A stretch of DNA of 64,000 nt from Gerris lacustris (Eukaryota > Arthropoda > Insecta > Hemiptera > Gerridae), in assembly GCA_951217055.1 (NCBI GenBank), contig OX578286.1, positions 27,472,720 to 27,536,719 of the forward strand, read 5' to 3'. The notes under the pieces are model-generated. The model was not told where the DNA came from, did no database searches, and was given only the letters and a program-made list of their open reading frames with translations. Shown one piece after another: positions 49,715 through 61,859 of this stretch. Every line of letters starts with the position of its first letter. Position 1 is the stretch's first letter. The position numbers and the translations under genes were made by a program.

Positions 49715-50754
49715 TAGTCCAGTGCAATTAGACATTGCACTTCGGAAAAATTAGGGGAAAGCTGAATTTTGGCATGCACCTTGATATTGCGGTTCTAAAC
49801 AAAATGTCAAAAGTCCCCATTAATCTGAGTGCCGCTAAAAGAACTACGCGGGGTCAAAGGTCATCAAAATCGGTTTTTTGTGAATATCTCATTAATGCTC
49901 ACGTTTACAGAAAAAATACAATTAATCAAATTTGTAGCTTAGAACATTTCCTACAAAAAAGATCTCATGATTTTTATTCATAGGTTTAACGGGTTTGGAG
50001 ATAATTAGATTTACAGAGTTGTTTCAAATTTGTTCTTGATGGATTTTATGAATTATTTCAAAATGTTAGGACCAGCCGTTATATAGTGGTTGGGGGCGAG
50101 GGGATTTTTTTGGTATATTTTAACTTATTAAACCAATAAAGAATGCAAAATTCAAAAAAGCATATATACATATTTGTATCCTACTCTTCAGCAGCTTTCA
50201 TTTGATACCCCACTCAAAAATTAAAAAAAAAAAAAAAAATTTTTGAGTTAACCACATTTTTGCGAATTGCGCATGCGCATATTCAATTTTTAACTTGAGC
50301 ATATTTTCTTCTGTGCTTGGTTCAAAAAGTTGCGCCAGTGTTTCAAATTTCACATCACCCTCGGCATACCTTACCTTGCACTCTACCATCTAAGGTGGTG
50401 TGGAAAGGAGTGCACGTTTCATGATAAATAAGAAAGTAAATTGAGGTTATCTCCTAAACTCTAAACCATTACACCTATTAATAAAAGTCATGAGATCTTT
50501 TTTGTAGGAAATGTTCTAAGCTACAAATTTAATTACTTGTATTTTTTCAGTAAACGTGAGCCTTAATGAGATATTCACAAAAAAAACAATTTTGATGACC
50601 TTTGATCCCGCGTAGTTCTTTTAGCGGCACTCGGATCAATGGGGGACTTTTGACATTTTGTTTAGAACCGCAATATCAAGGTGCATGCCAAAATTCAGCT
50701 TTCCCCTAATTTTTCTGAAGTTGAGCCTTTTTTTTGTCTAATTGCACTGGACTA
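49715..50754. mobile_element. Long-TIR (foldback-like) element, 1.04 kb
   Basis: The left arm (49715 to about 50004) and right arm (about 50442 to 50754) are diverged reverse complements of about 290-310 bp, starting TAGTCCAGTGCAATTAGAC. If the outer TA is the target duplication this would be a Tc1/mariner-type MITE, but the palindromic TA makes this ambiguous. The interior (50005-50441) has an A run and GCGCATGCGC, with no transposase. Confidence 0.7.
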
Positions 50755-51565
50755 AAATGTATTTAATTGTTTCTCCCATTTTTTAATAAGTCAAAATTAT
50801 TTTGGTTCTTTACATGACTTAAAGTATCAATGAAAAAGTTAAAGAACGCAGACGGTTGAAATTAATCTGGTGCTATCTGGGGTCTACTTTCGACAAACCA
50901 TTCAAATTTCATTAAAATCAGATGAGTACTTTTGAAGATATAGGTGTTAATAAATATATGTTAATGCGCAGGTGGAAGAGAAACGCATAAGCGCAGAAGT
51001 TTGAAACTTATATGATGAGACTAGCAATGGGCTAATTGAGAGATCACCATTTAAAATTCACCAAAATAACACCAGTTGCGTTTTATATATGTTTGTTCAA
51101 CAATTTTAACAGATAGACAAACAGACATAAGAACAACAATTATGACAGACAGACACAAGACCAAAAATTACAGACCTACAGACAGACAAAAATAAAAAAT
51201 AGTGACCAATAGACACAAGACCAAAAATGACAGACCGGCAGACAGAAGCAAGACCAAAAATAACAGACCGTCAAACACAAGACCAAAAACTACAGTCCGG
51301 CAGACAGACACAAGTCCAAAAATGACAGACAGACAGACACAAGACCAAAAATTATATAGACAGACACAAGACCAAAAATAACAGACAGACAAACACAAGA
51401 TCAATAATGTTGACAGACAGACACAAGACTAAAAATGTCGTCAAACGAAACAAGACCAAAAATGTTCTCTAATGTTTAAAACGGATTTCTGTGCAGGAAT
51501 TTATTGCAATTCGGATAATAAAATAATTTTATTTTTCAGATCGATCCGTTACCTTCGGTAAGTTA
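50755..51565 (+). repeat. Family A repeat with expanded CAGACA tract
   Basis: A family A copy in which the GACAGACAGACAC...ACCAAAAAT segment has been amplified about ten times between 51110 and 51450. It ends in the hairpin scrap TCCGTTACCTTCGGTAAG. Confidence 0.8.
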
Positions 51566-51748
51566 AGTGTACATTTATTTACAATAAAAAAAACCAAAAA
51601 AAAAAAAACCTGCTGAATATTATTTAAGTAATTATTGTTTAAGCACGAACAAGCCAAATGTAAGAATACCAATATTAGTCTGTTTAAAGACAAGTATGAC
51701 GAATTTGTTAGTTTTGTTAAAAGCATTTTTTAAGTTGACAGTTTATTG

Positions 51749-51852
<104 letters not shown>

Positions 51853-52029
51853 GGTTTTTAAGATTTGAAAACTTTAAACTGTTGGCACAAGTCTCCTTAA
51901 TAATAAATAAACATCATCACCATGTCACTTCACCTTTTAAAACTGATAGTCAAAATTTTAAATTTACATATATGTATATAGGTGTATAATATAAACAAAG
52001 ATAAATTTATTTATTTAAACATGTCAAGG

Positions 52030-52275
52030 GAAATTCCTTTTATCTACGATTGATACTAAATATAAACATTTCACATCTCTGCGTTTAGATGCGTAGAAAG
52101 TGACTCTTTTCGTATAGTTGTATTCATTACGCATACGCGTTTCATAATTCTTCTTTATTTCCGAACTAGTACGGAAATAAAGAAGTTCTGTATTTTTATT
52201 AAAATCCAACAGTCGTAGATAATGTACGGTACGTACATTATACGGTATGTACGGTACGTACGAGTTAATGCAAAG
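52030..52275 (-). repeat. Family F repeat, reverse copy
   Basis: Reverse complement of parts of 24440-24930. The ACGGTACGTAC segment at its right end is locally multiplied (52225-52262). Confidence 0.6.
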
Positions 52276-52319
52276 TTGTCTAAAAGTTGAATATGCACTA
52301 ATATTTAAGTTATGTATTA

Positions 52320-52405
52320 GTGAGAATGTTAAAATTTATTATGTTAAAATTTATGTTATGTTAAAATTTATGTTATGTTAAAATTTATGTTATGTTAAAA
52401 TTTAA
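52320..52405 (+). repeat. 17-bp tandem repeat
   Basis: Four to five units of ATGTTATGTTAAAATTT. Confidence 0.9.
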
Positions 52406-53824
52406 TTAATTTACACGTTTTAAAGTCTCCCAAATAAAGAAAACAACAAGTGATTTCCACGTTTTTAAGTCGCCTAAATTTAAAAGTTTAGTGATTTAAA
52501 CGTTTTAAACTCTCCTCAATTCGATTGACCTACACGTTTTAAAGTCACCCTAATTCAAAGTTCGATTGATTTACACGTTTTAAAGTCTCCCTAATTCAAA
52601 GTTCGATTGATATACTCGTTTTAAAGTATCCTAAATTCCAAATTCGATTGATTTACACGTTTTAAAGGCTCCCTAATTCAAAGTTCGATTGTTTTACACG
52701 TTTTAAAGGCACCCTAATTCAAAGTTCGATTGTTTTACACGTTTTAAAGTCTCCCTAATTCAAAGTTCGATTGATTTACACGTTTTAAAGTCTCCCTAAT
52801 TCAAAGTTCGATTGATTTACACGTTTTAAAGTCACCCTAATTCAAAGTTCGATTGTTTTACACGTTTTAAAGTCTCCCTAATTCAAAGTTAGATTGATAT
52901 ACTCGTTTTAAAGTATCCTAAATTCCAAATTCGATTGATTTACACGTTTTAAAGGCTCCCTAATTCAAAGTTCGATTGATTTACACGTTTTAAAGGCTCC
53001 CTAATTCAAAGTTCGATTGCTTTACACGTTTTAAAGTCACCCTAATTCAAAGTTCGATTGATTTACACGTTTTAAAGTCACCCTAATTCAAAGTTCGATT
53101 GTTTTACACATTTTAAAGTCACCCTAATTCAAAGTTCGATTGATTTACACGTTTTACAGTCACCCTAATTCAAAGTTCGATTGTTTTACACGTTTTAAAG
53201 TCACCCTAATTCAAAGTTCGATTGTTTTACACATTTTAAAGTCACCCTAATTCAAAGTTCGATTGATTTACACATTTTAAAGTCACCCTAATTCAAAGTT
53301 CGATTGTTTTACACGTTTTAAAGGCTCCCTAATTCAAAGTTCGATTGATTTACACGTTTTAAAGGCTCCCTAATTCAAAGTTCGATTGCTTTACACGTTT
53401 TAAAGTCACCCTAATTCAAAGTTCGATTGATTTACACGTTTTAAAGTCACCCTAATTCAAAGTTCGATTGTTTTACACATTTTAAAGTCACCCTAATTCA
53501 AAGTTCGATTGATTTACACGTTTTAAAGTCACCCTAATTCAAAGTTCGATTGTTTTACACGTTTTAAAGTCACCCTAATTCAAAGTTCGATTGTTTTACA
53601 CATTTTAAAGTCACCCTAATTCAAAGTTCGATTGATTTACACGTTTTACAGTCACCCTAATTCAAAGTTCGATTGTTTTACACGTTTTAAAGTCACCCTA
53701 ATTCAAAGTTCGATTGTTTTACACATTTTAAAGTCACCCTAATTCAAAGTTCGATTGATTTACACATTTTAAAGTCACCCTAATTCAAAGTTCGATTGTT
53801 TTACACGTTTTAAAGTCACCCTAA

Positions 53825-54295
53825 AGGGGCCCACACACTTACAGTTTAACTGCAGGCCGTTATCGTATACGATTTTCGTAAGGCCAAAATCTCAGACCAC
53901 CACACATTACCCGTCCAGCGCCTGCAGGCAATCGTAACGAACTTCAGATCTGTGCCTGTATGCACCATACACTGTGCGATGAATGCCTGCAGGCCGATAT
54001 CTGTCGATTTTTAACTGCAGTCCGACGAAGGGAAATAAACAAAATAAAGATGAATCACTCTACACGCCTGTAGGCCGACTGATAGTGTAGGGCGGCATTG
54101 ATCTTGAGGCACAGGCCGGACAGTCCACGGACTGTCGTCTCTCCTTCCATCCGATCCTCGCCTCTACCCTCCACACACCTACAGTCCACCTCCGACTGCA
54201 GTCCGTCATCTTAAGGAAAACTGAGGAGTGTGTGGCCAAGCTCCGTGGACGGACAGATCATTATCTTCAGTTAAACTGTTAGTGTGTGGGCCGCT
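53825..54295. mobile_element. PIF/Harbinger-type MITE, copy 1
   Basis: 471 bp. TIRs AGGGGCCCACACACTTACAG and (reverse of the right end) AGCGGCCCACACACTAACAG. The 3-bp duplication TAA at 53822-53824 and 54296-54298 falls inside a satellite monomer that is restored when the element is removed. The interior is GC-rich with repeated CTGCAGGCC and CTGCAGTCCG words and has no ORF. A 3-bp TWA target fits PIF/Harbinger. Confidence 0.85.
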
Positions 54296-54708
54296 TAATT
54301 CAAAGTTCAATTGTTTTACACGTTTTAAAGTCACCCTAATTCAAAGTTCGATTGTTTTACACATTTTAAAGTCACCCTAATTCAAAGTTCGATTGATTTA
54401 CACGTTTTAAAGTCACCCTAATTCAAAGTTCGATTGTTTTACACGTTTTAAAGTCACCCTAATTCAAAGTTCGATTGTTTTACACATTTTAAAGTCACCC
54501 TAATTCAAAGTTCGATTGATTTACACGTTTTACAGTCACCCTAATTCAAAGTTCGATTGTTTTACACGTTTTAAAGTCACCCTAATTCAAAGTTCGATTG
54601 TTTTACACATTTTAAAGTCACCCTAATTCAAAGTTCGATTGATTTACACATTTTAAAGTCACCCTAATTCAAAGTTCGATTGTTTTACACGTTTTAAAGT
54701 CACCCTAA

Positions 54709-55179
54709 AGGGGCCCACACACTTACAGTTTAACTGCAGGCCGTTATCGTATACGATTTTCGTAAGGCCAAAATCTCAGACCACCACACATTACCCGTCC
54801 AGCGCCTGCAGGCAATCGTAACGAACTTCAGATCTGTGCCTGTATGCACCATACACTGTGCGATGAATGCCTGCAGGCCGATATCTGTCGATTTTTAACT
54901 GCAGTCCGACGAAGGGAAATAAACAAAATAAAGATGAATCACTCTACACGCCTGTAGGCCGACTGATAGTGTAGGGCGGCATTGATCTTGAGGCACAGGC
55001 CGGACAGTCCACGGACTGTCGTCTCTCCTTCCATCCGATCCTCGCCTCTACCCTCCACACACCTACAGTCCACCTCCGACTGCAGTCCGTCATCTTAAGG
55101 AAAACTGAGGAGTGTGTGGCCAAGCTCCGTGGACGGACAGATCATTATCTTCAGTTAAACTGTTAGTGTGTGGGCCGCT
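54709..55179. mobile_element. PIF/Harbinger-type MITE, copy 2
   Basis: As far as I can read it, identical to copy 1 at an offset of 884 bp, with the same TAA flanks (54706-54708 and 55180-55182). The neighbouring monomers, including a distinctive 'ttcaattg' variant right after each copy, are the same. It therefore arose by duplication of array plus MITE, not by a second insertion. Confidence 0.85.
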
Positions 55180-55870
55180 TAATTCAAAGTTCAATTGTTT
55201 TACACGTTTTAAAGTCACCCTAATTCAAAGTTCGATTGTTTTACACGTTTTAAAGTCACCCTAATTCAAAGTTCGTTATTGATTTACTCGTTTTAAAATA
55301 TTCTAATATCAAAATTCGATTGATTTACACGTTTTAAACTCTCCTAAATTTGATTTATTTACACTTTTTCAAGTCTCCCTAATTCAAAGTTAGATTGATT
55401 TACACGTTTTAAACTCTCCTAAATTTGATTTATTTACACTTTTTAAAGTCTCCCTAATTCAAAGTTAGATTGATTTACACGTTTTAAACTCTCCTAAATT
55501 TGATTTATTTACACTTTTTAAGTCTCCCTAATTCAAAGTTAGATTGATTAACACGTTTTAAACTCTCCTAAATTTGATTTATTTACACTTTTTAAAGTCT
55601 CCCTAATTCAAAGTTAGATTGATTTACTCGTTTTAAACTCTCCTAAATTTGATTTATTTACACTTTTTAAGTCTCCCTAATTCAAAGTTAGATTGATTAA
55701 CACGTTTTAAACTCTCCTAAATTTGATTTATTTACACTTTTTAAAGTCTCCCTAATTCAAAGTTAGATTGATTTACACGTTTTAAACTCTCCTAAATTTA
55801 AAATTCAATTGATTTACATGTTTTGAAGTCTTCTAAATTTAAAAAATCTATTGATTTACACGTTTTAGGG

Positions 55871-56950
55871 TGTCCTAAATTAAAAATAAATGACAGCTAC
55901 ACTCAAAAATCATCAGAGCACAGATAATGTCCTGCTGTGCCAATAATGTAGCTTCATCAGTTTCCATTTTTCTGAAAGCCAAAACTAATTACGTTTCTTC
56001 TCAAAACATAAATTCTTAAAACCGATCGAGAAGCTCCCGCACTAAACCATTCTCCGAAAAACCTGTAATTAACTCCCGCCAAAATAAAAAATATAAAAAA
56101 ACTCGCCTCCATCTAAAAAAATATATATATATTATAAACGACTTATTAGAACTTAAGGAAAAAGCCCGTTTATACACCCTCCCATCTCATCTTTAATATA
56201 CACACAAATCTGGAATTTTGTATAGAGGGCACCCAATTTTAAATCCGCTAGGACGCTATTATAATACGTTTATTTATTCATTATTATTTTTGTTTAAAAT
56301 CGTCCCACCTACATTATATGTATGTAAATAACGTATTTTTTTACTTAAATATTCAAAAAAGTCTATCATTATAATGACCTAGTTTTTTAAGAGATTTTTT
56401 TGGTTTAAATAATGGTAATTTTAGCCTTTCTTTTCAAATTTATATATATTTTTTTTCGAGGGTAAAAAGTTACATTTATAAATCCTGTTTTATGATTTAT
56501 ATTTTTCAAAAAATATAAAAAATTATATTCTCAACAAAGTTTTACTTTGGAAAAGAGACAGCAAAAAGAAATAAAAATGGAAACAAACAATTATGTAAAA
56601 TAATTTTAAAATGTTCAACATTGGTTTCTAAAATGGTGTAAACACGCAGTGTTTCACAGTCGATATCCACTTAGTTAATAAAGATTGAAGTATATTTGGT
56701 TTTTCTTCAAATTTAAGATATTACCTTGTTTGGTGGTTTGTGTCATATCTCTGAACATAGTATATATTTAATTTGTAAAATTTTTAATTTAAACCAAATT
56801 ATGAACCTCGATATTATTTGTACGTGTATATGTGTACATCGTAGGCATAAATGATTTTTATTGTCACTTATATTTTTAAGAAAAAATAGCTCACTGTACA
56901 GAAATATTGAACCCAACCTGTTAGCCACTCCCACATGTGACACTGCATCA
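55871..56950. other. Unassigned AT-rich sequence
   Basis: Nothing recognised. Confidence 0.35.
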
Positions 56951-57300
56951 GCAATTATTGGCGCCCAACATTGGCCCAAGTTAGTTGTTATTAGTCATTA
57001 TCGTCACTATACACGCCTTTTTTTTATTATTTTATCATCTATTTAAATTTTCTTGGCATGAATTGAGAACCTTTTTACAACTTAATACTTAAACCTCCCT
57101 CGTTTGTAAAGATCCTCAATTATTATTGGCGCCCAACATTGGATCCAATATTGTGTCATTAGTCATTATCGTCTATTAGGCATTATCATCGCTACCCAGT
57201 GTAACTACGCGCCTTTTTTATAATTTTATCACCTATTTAAATTTTGCATGACATATATTGAAAACATTTTTACAATTTAATATTTAAACTTCACTCGTTT
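56950..57300 (+). repeat. Tandem duplication with PBS-like motif
   Basis: Two diverged copies about 165 bp apart share 'attattggcgcccaacattg', 'agtcattatcgtc' and 'acttaa...cgtttgtaaag'. TGGCGCCCAAC resembles the tRNA-Lys primer-binding site of many invertebrate Ty3/gypsy elements. I see no LTR or ORF to back that up. Confidence 0.4.
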
Positions 57301-57621
57301 GTAAAGCACAAATTTCGTAATAAATTTTAATCCACTTCTCGACTACCTAGAAAGTAGCACCTTTCACAGGTTATGTATTCCCGATAACAATTCAATTGTT
57401 TAATGTTTTCAAAGACGTGATTATTTTTTAAATAATATATAATATATATATGTTACTTTTTAACTTTATTTGTATAATAAAACGTTAAAAATTGTGTACA
57501 AGATTTGAAATGTTCTCACCCAATACTTCATATTGTAACATTCGAAAAAAAGACAAATACAACATCACCTTACGTCTTATATAGGACTTAGACACCCACA
57601 CATAAAGTCCCTTGCTTACTT

Positions 57622-57624
<3 letters not shown>

Positions 57625-57700
<76 letters not shown>
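57625..57700. repeat. (TA)n microsatellite
   Basis: About 76 bp of TA. Confidence 0.95.
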
Positions 57701-57702
<2 letters not shown>

Positions 57703-58076
57703 TCAACTCAAAGCGTAAATGTGTAAATGTTCAGCTACTTTATAGCTTGTGTAAATATTGTAAAACTTTTAAAAAAATAAAATGAAAAAAAGAATAAGAA
57801 AACAGCATTATCCAAAAAGCATAAAAACTCAGATTACCGTTTTATTTATTATTTTTTTCTCTTATTTTATTTCTTGTTCGTCGATCTTTCTTGTTTCTTT
57901 TGAAGAATATTTTATGATACTTTATATCTTTTCTTTCCTCTCCTGTTTGTTTACCTGTTTATGTTTGTGAATGTTGTGTTTTAAAGCTTTCTATGTATAT
58001 TTAAAATATATATATATATATATTTAGATGAAGTGAAAAATGAAATTATGTTTCGTATAAATGTCATCGATTATTC

Positions 58077-58220
<144 letters not shown>

Positions 58221-58411
58221 GATATACGTGTTAATATAGTCACAAGTTTACTGGTTGTTGAGTTTTTCAAACTTTAAAAACCAATAAAATAAACATTTTT
58301 ATAACTTCATCACCTACTTGTACATATTTTTATTTTTTCTCCCTCATACCTTATATATCTTTATTTTTCTTTTCGTGTTTTTACTGTTTCACGTACGCAG
58401 TACTACATAGA

Positions 58412-58466
<55 letters not shown>

Positions 58467-58784
58467 AACTCGCAAGGGTTTGACTTCCAGTCATTGTGAC
58501 TTCCACGGGTGGAAGTTAATACCCTTTGACTTTATATGCAAACATTTTTCTGGCGATATACACGAGAAAGGAGTTTGTGGAGGCCACAACCCTCCGAAAT
58601 CTCTACAGTGTTGCCAGATCTCCTTTAGGGACATTTCATTATTTCTTGCAGGGGTTTTACTTCCCTTTATGTTTAGTGGCATATAACCTGATACTTTGTA
58701 TATATATACTTTACTATATACTTTACAATGATTATACGTACATTACTTGAATGTATACTTGTACTTTTACGCAGGATGTTTAAA

Positions 58785-59105
58785 AGTTTCCCCCTCCTAA
58801 CTTTTGAACGGTTTGAGATATATTAATGAAACTTCTGGGATCTGTACCATGCAACGTGAAGTTTGTTTTCATGCTGTCGCGCACTAGGGGCAACCACCTA
58901 TTTTGCCCCTAGGCCACCCAACTTCAAAATTCATTGGAGTGTATATTTTATATGGCAGATTTAGATTCTTTGGTGAAAAATAATAACATTTACTTGAAAC
59001 TATTTTTTTATATATCCAATACTTTGCCCCCTATAGAGGGGCAAAGATGGTAAAATTACCCTCCCAAAAATAATTTTAAAAAATCGGGTATAGGGTACCT
59101 CGGAA
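58785..59105 (+). repeat. Family J repeat, copy 1
   Basis: Shares 'cactaggggcaaccaccta', 'ggcagatttagattctttgg' and 'ccccctatagaggggcaaa' with 59925-60215. No coding capacity. Confidence 0.6.
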
Positions 59106-59120
59106 CTTTTCCTTACTTAA

Positions 59121-59212
59121 GGGGCCACTAAAGTGGCCTCTCCTGCTGCGAAGCAGGAGGAGGAAGCAGCATTGGACGTGGTCAGTACTTGGATGGGTGA
59201 CCGTTCTGAACA
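59121..59212 (+). ncRNA. 5S rRNA-like pol III promoter behind two hairpins
   Basis: The part 59163-59212 matches the internal control region of 5S rRNA: an A-box-like AAGCAGCATTGGACG followed by the C-box GTCAGTACTTGGATGGGTGA and CCG. The rest of 5S is missing. Immediately upstream are two tight hairpins: GGCCAC-TAAA-GTGGCC (59123-59138) and CTCCTGCT-GCGA-AGCAGGAG (59140-59159, a GNRA tetraloop). This could be a 5S-derived SINE (SINE3-like) head or a 5S pseudogene. Confidence 0.6.
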
Positions 59213-59289
59213 AACTGATTTATTATCATTCTTAAAAAAAAACCTTATTTTTAATACCTTGATTTTATTTAATTATTTGAAGTTTGGCG

Positions 59290-59920
59290 GTATTTTGACA
59301 GATGTAAACAAACTTTGACGTCATCAAAATTATCGTACTAATAAATAATTATATTCGCTTATAACTTTTAAACTAATTAATGGAATTTCATCGGGTTTTT
59401 TATATTTGTTCCTTAATTTTTTCCGGTTCCAACGATATGCTATACGTCAAAAACCTATTTATCCTTTCGGTATTATTAACCGTCAAAGTTTAAAAAATTA
59501 AAAATTGATAACTTCAAAATGGCGACCAATATCAACATGAAATTTGGTGGGCTTTTTTGTCATACAGAGAGGTACATTCGAGCTAAATTTCAACTTGATC
59601 AGGACCATTGTCGATTTATTACGATTTTTTAAAATGTTTGCTGACTCAACAAACTGGGTTCAAGATGGCGGAAAAATTTGATTTTCCGGGCGGCACCACT
59701 ACAGGTAAGGCCTGATTTTTCTGCCAAGTTTCAACTCTCTAGGTTAAATACCGTGGGCGCTACGATGATAACACACATACATACATACAGACGTCATGCT
59801 GACAACCACTCAGGAGGTCTTAAAAACACCCAACACGGATAATTCCGTTGAAATCTCGAAAAAAAAATTGTTTGGTGAAAACAGTACTTTTCCTACTATA
59901 GGTAGTGAGGAAAAGTAAAA
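59290..59920 (+). repeat. Probable retroelement 3'-end-like repeat
   Basis: AT-rich sequence with the phrases 'aaatttggtgggctttttt' and 'ctaaatttcaacttgatcag', then ACATACATACATACAGACGT and an end 'ggaaaagtaaaa'. This resembles the tails of families A and B. No second copy is in the window. Confidence 0.35.
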
Positions 59921-59924
59921 ATAT

Positions 59925-60215
59925 ATCGTAAAATCTAAACGGTTTAAGATAAATTAATGGAACTTGAGGCATCTTTACTATGTAAAGGGAAGTTGATGTT
60001 CATCGACTCTTACTAGGGGCAACTGCCCTTTTTGATCCCATGCCACCCGACTTAATAATTTTAAATTTGATTGCGTAGTTTTGATAGCAGATTTGGATTA
60101 TATTGTAAAAAAAGAAGAATATTTTACTTATATCATTTTTTATAACTCCAATATTTTTCCCCCTGTATCGGGGCAAAACTATATAAAAATGGTAGATTCC
60201 CCATATATATTTGCA
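59925..60215 (+). repeat. Family J repeat, copy 2
   Basis: Same orientation as copy 1, about 1.13 kb downstream. The 5S-like element and the retroelement-like stretch lie between them. Confidence 0.6.
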
Positions 60216-60509
60216 ATCATACATTTTCTAGACATTAAAATATAGCGTATAATGCATTATTAGCCGTTTACAAAAATCTTATCATTTTTATTAATAAAAA
60301 AATGTAATGGTTATATTTCGCTACAGATTTGTAATTTAAAGTATTATTTTTATAGCTAAACGGCCACACAAAATTACTTTTTATTATAATATAATCCCAG
60401 GGCAAAACTATATGTCTAATAAACAATTATACACTTATTATATTGAGAAAAGTGTATATTGTGTTAATAGCGATAACGAATAAAATCATCTTAACATTTT
60501 TTTGTGAAT

Positions 60510-61075
60510 AAAATGTTCATTTTCATTAAAATTTGTAGGAGTAGTTGTTAAGATATGTTGGATCACAAGAATGTATGACAGATCGGCAGACTCATAGATA
60601 CCCAAGAGACCAATAATGTTTTCTGATGTCTGAAACGGATTCCTGAACGAAAAATAAACGACAAATTTTCATATCCAATTTTTATTAATTCGACAGAAAT
60701 CTTTTCCAGTCATCAGGGAAAACTATTGATTCTGTGTCTGTCAATCGGACAATAATAAGTTGAAAAAAAAAAAATCTTTAAAGTGTACGAAATATGACAC
60801 GAGGGAAGTATGTGCCACATAAATTGGCAGACTAATTTTATTCCAATAAAAGTATTAATTTAGCAATATTTAATGTGTGCAGGGGATTGGAATTTCTAAA
60901 CAATCGGACTAATAGTTTTTTAAACATGTTGCTTCACAAATACCTATCGAGCGACGGGCAGACACGGGACCAAAAATGTTCCCTGATATCTAACGGATTT
61001 ATATCTTGGAATTTTTTTAATTAGTGAAATAAACAATTTTCTTTCTTCAAAATCAGAATGATATTATAGCTTCTG
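60510..61075. repeat. Cluster of three family A fragments
   Basis: 60510-60650 (plus), 60690-60840 (minus, ending in 'tgtgccacataaattggcag') and 60855-61075 (plus) are pieces of family A in alternating orientation. Confidence 0.6.
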
Positions 61076-61507
61076 ACATCCAATAATCTCAATAATGTAT
61101 GTAGTATAGGAAGCGAGGGGCTACGGGCCTCTCTAATGGGAGACTATTTTAATTTGGAGACTTATACAATTTTCCAGTTTTTCAGAATGATCTCAATTCC
61201 GTTCCCTGCAGCCGAAGCGTGGAGCCTAAACTACTGGGCCGATTTGGACGAAATTTGGCATACATGTTCAGAAAATCATACCCCGAGGCGTAATCGAGAA
61301 TTGAATTTTAGCTCTAAATTTCTTGAAAATGGTCCATACGATTTTGATTCAAAAATTCTAAAATGTAGCCCATTTAAATACCAATCTAAAGATATAAGCC
61401 GTTTTCCCGGGAATCACCTAGTTCCTAAGAAAAAAGTTTTAAATGCGGACGTAGATAGGCCGGGTTCGATTCCTCGCCGAGGAGAAGTTATTTTTATGAT
61501 AAATATT

Positions 61508-61722
61508 ATAGAGTATTTTAGTTTGTCCCTTCTATTAATCTTCATATATTTTTATTGTGGGTCGTTGAAGGGTAATGATTAATTCAGACGCAGAGCATCA
61601 TGCTTCTGAAATATGGCTATATTTCGCCCCTCTCCGGGGCATATTCATGCCTAAAAACAAGCATGATGCTCTGCGTCTGAATTAATCATTACCCTTCAAC
61701 GACCCACAATAAAAATATATGA
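61508..61722 (-). mobile_element. Palindromic insertion with hammerhead-like apex
   Basis: About 214 bp inserted in family B, flanked by a direct repeat ATGATAAATATT (61496-61507 and 61722-61733). It has a 34-bp left part, then two exact 64-bp inverted arms (61542-61605 and 61659-61722; core GCAGAGCATCATGCTT) around a 53-nt loop holding the ribozyme-like motif. No protein is encoded. Confidence 0.75.
61615..61653 (-). ncRNA. Hammerhead-like motif inside a 64-bp palindrome
   Basis: Minus-strand reading. Stem I is GGC/GCC, continued beyond a small internal loop by the 64-bp arms. The core is AUGAAUA (61648-61642), then one extra U. Stem II is GCCCC/GGGGC with a GGAGA loop. Then GAA, the self-complementary AUAU and A17 (61618). 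It shares the A3/U8 exchange with the PLE copies but differs at position 7 and in the stem II loop. Confidence 0.5.
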
Positions 61723-61859
61723 TGATAAATATTTATATAATGTTCAAAAATAATTAAATGTATATACAAAAACTCGAAAATTAATAAATGGAAACACTGG
61801 GCTAAGTATTTAAGAACTCGTATATGAGAAAGTTTGTATTAATCTCTTTTAATTTGCCT

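Larger units (their letters stand above)
52410..55870 (+). repeat. 41-bp satellite array with nested MITEs
   Basis: Monomer 'ttcaaagttcgattgattta' plus 'cacgttttaaagtcacccta', period exactly 41 bp in the centre (53048 to 53089). Edges are more diverged. The right part (55300-55800) is a 74-bp dimeric form with 'actctcctaaatttgattta'. Variant monomers (CACATTTT, TTTTACAG) recur in order, so higher-order units have been duplicated. Two MITE copies interrupt it. Confidence 0.95.
61180..61850 (+). repeat. Family B repeat split by a palindromic insertion
   Basis: Left part 61180-61507 includes CCGGGTTCGATTCCTCGCC (B-box-like, about 61461-61479). Right part 61722-61850 resumes at 'ataaatatttatataatgtt' and ends 'aactcgtatatgagaaagtt'. 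The 148-codon frame across it is a product of the repeat, not a gene. Confidence 0.7.

Noticed and set aside
61136..61582. 148-codon ORF
   Set aside because: It runs through a family B repeat, its B-box region and into the palindromic insertion; no protein feature is seen.
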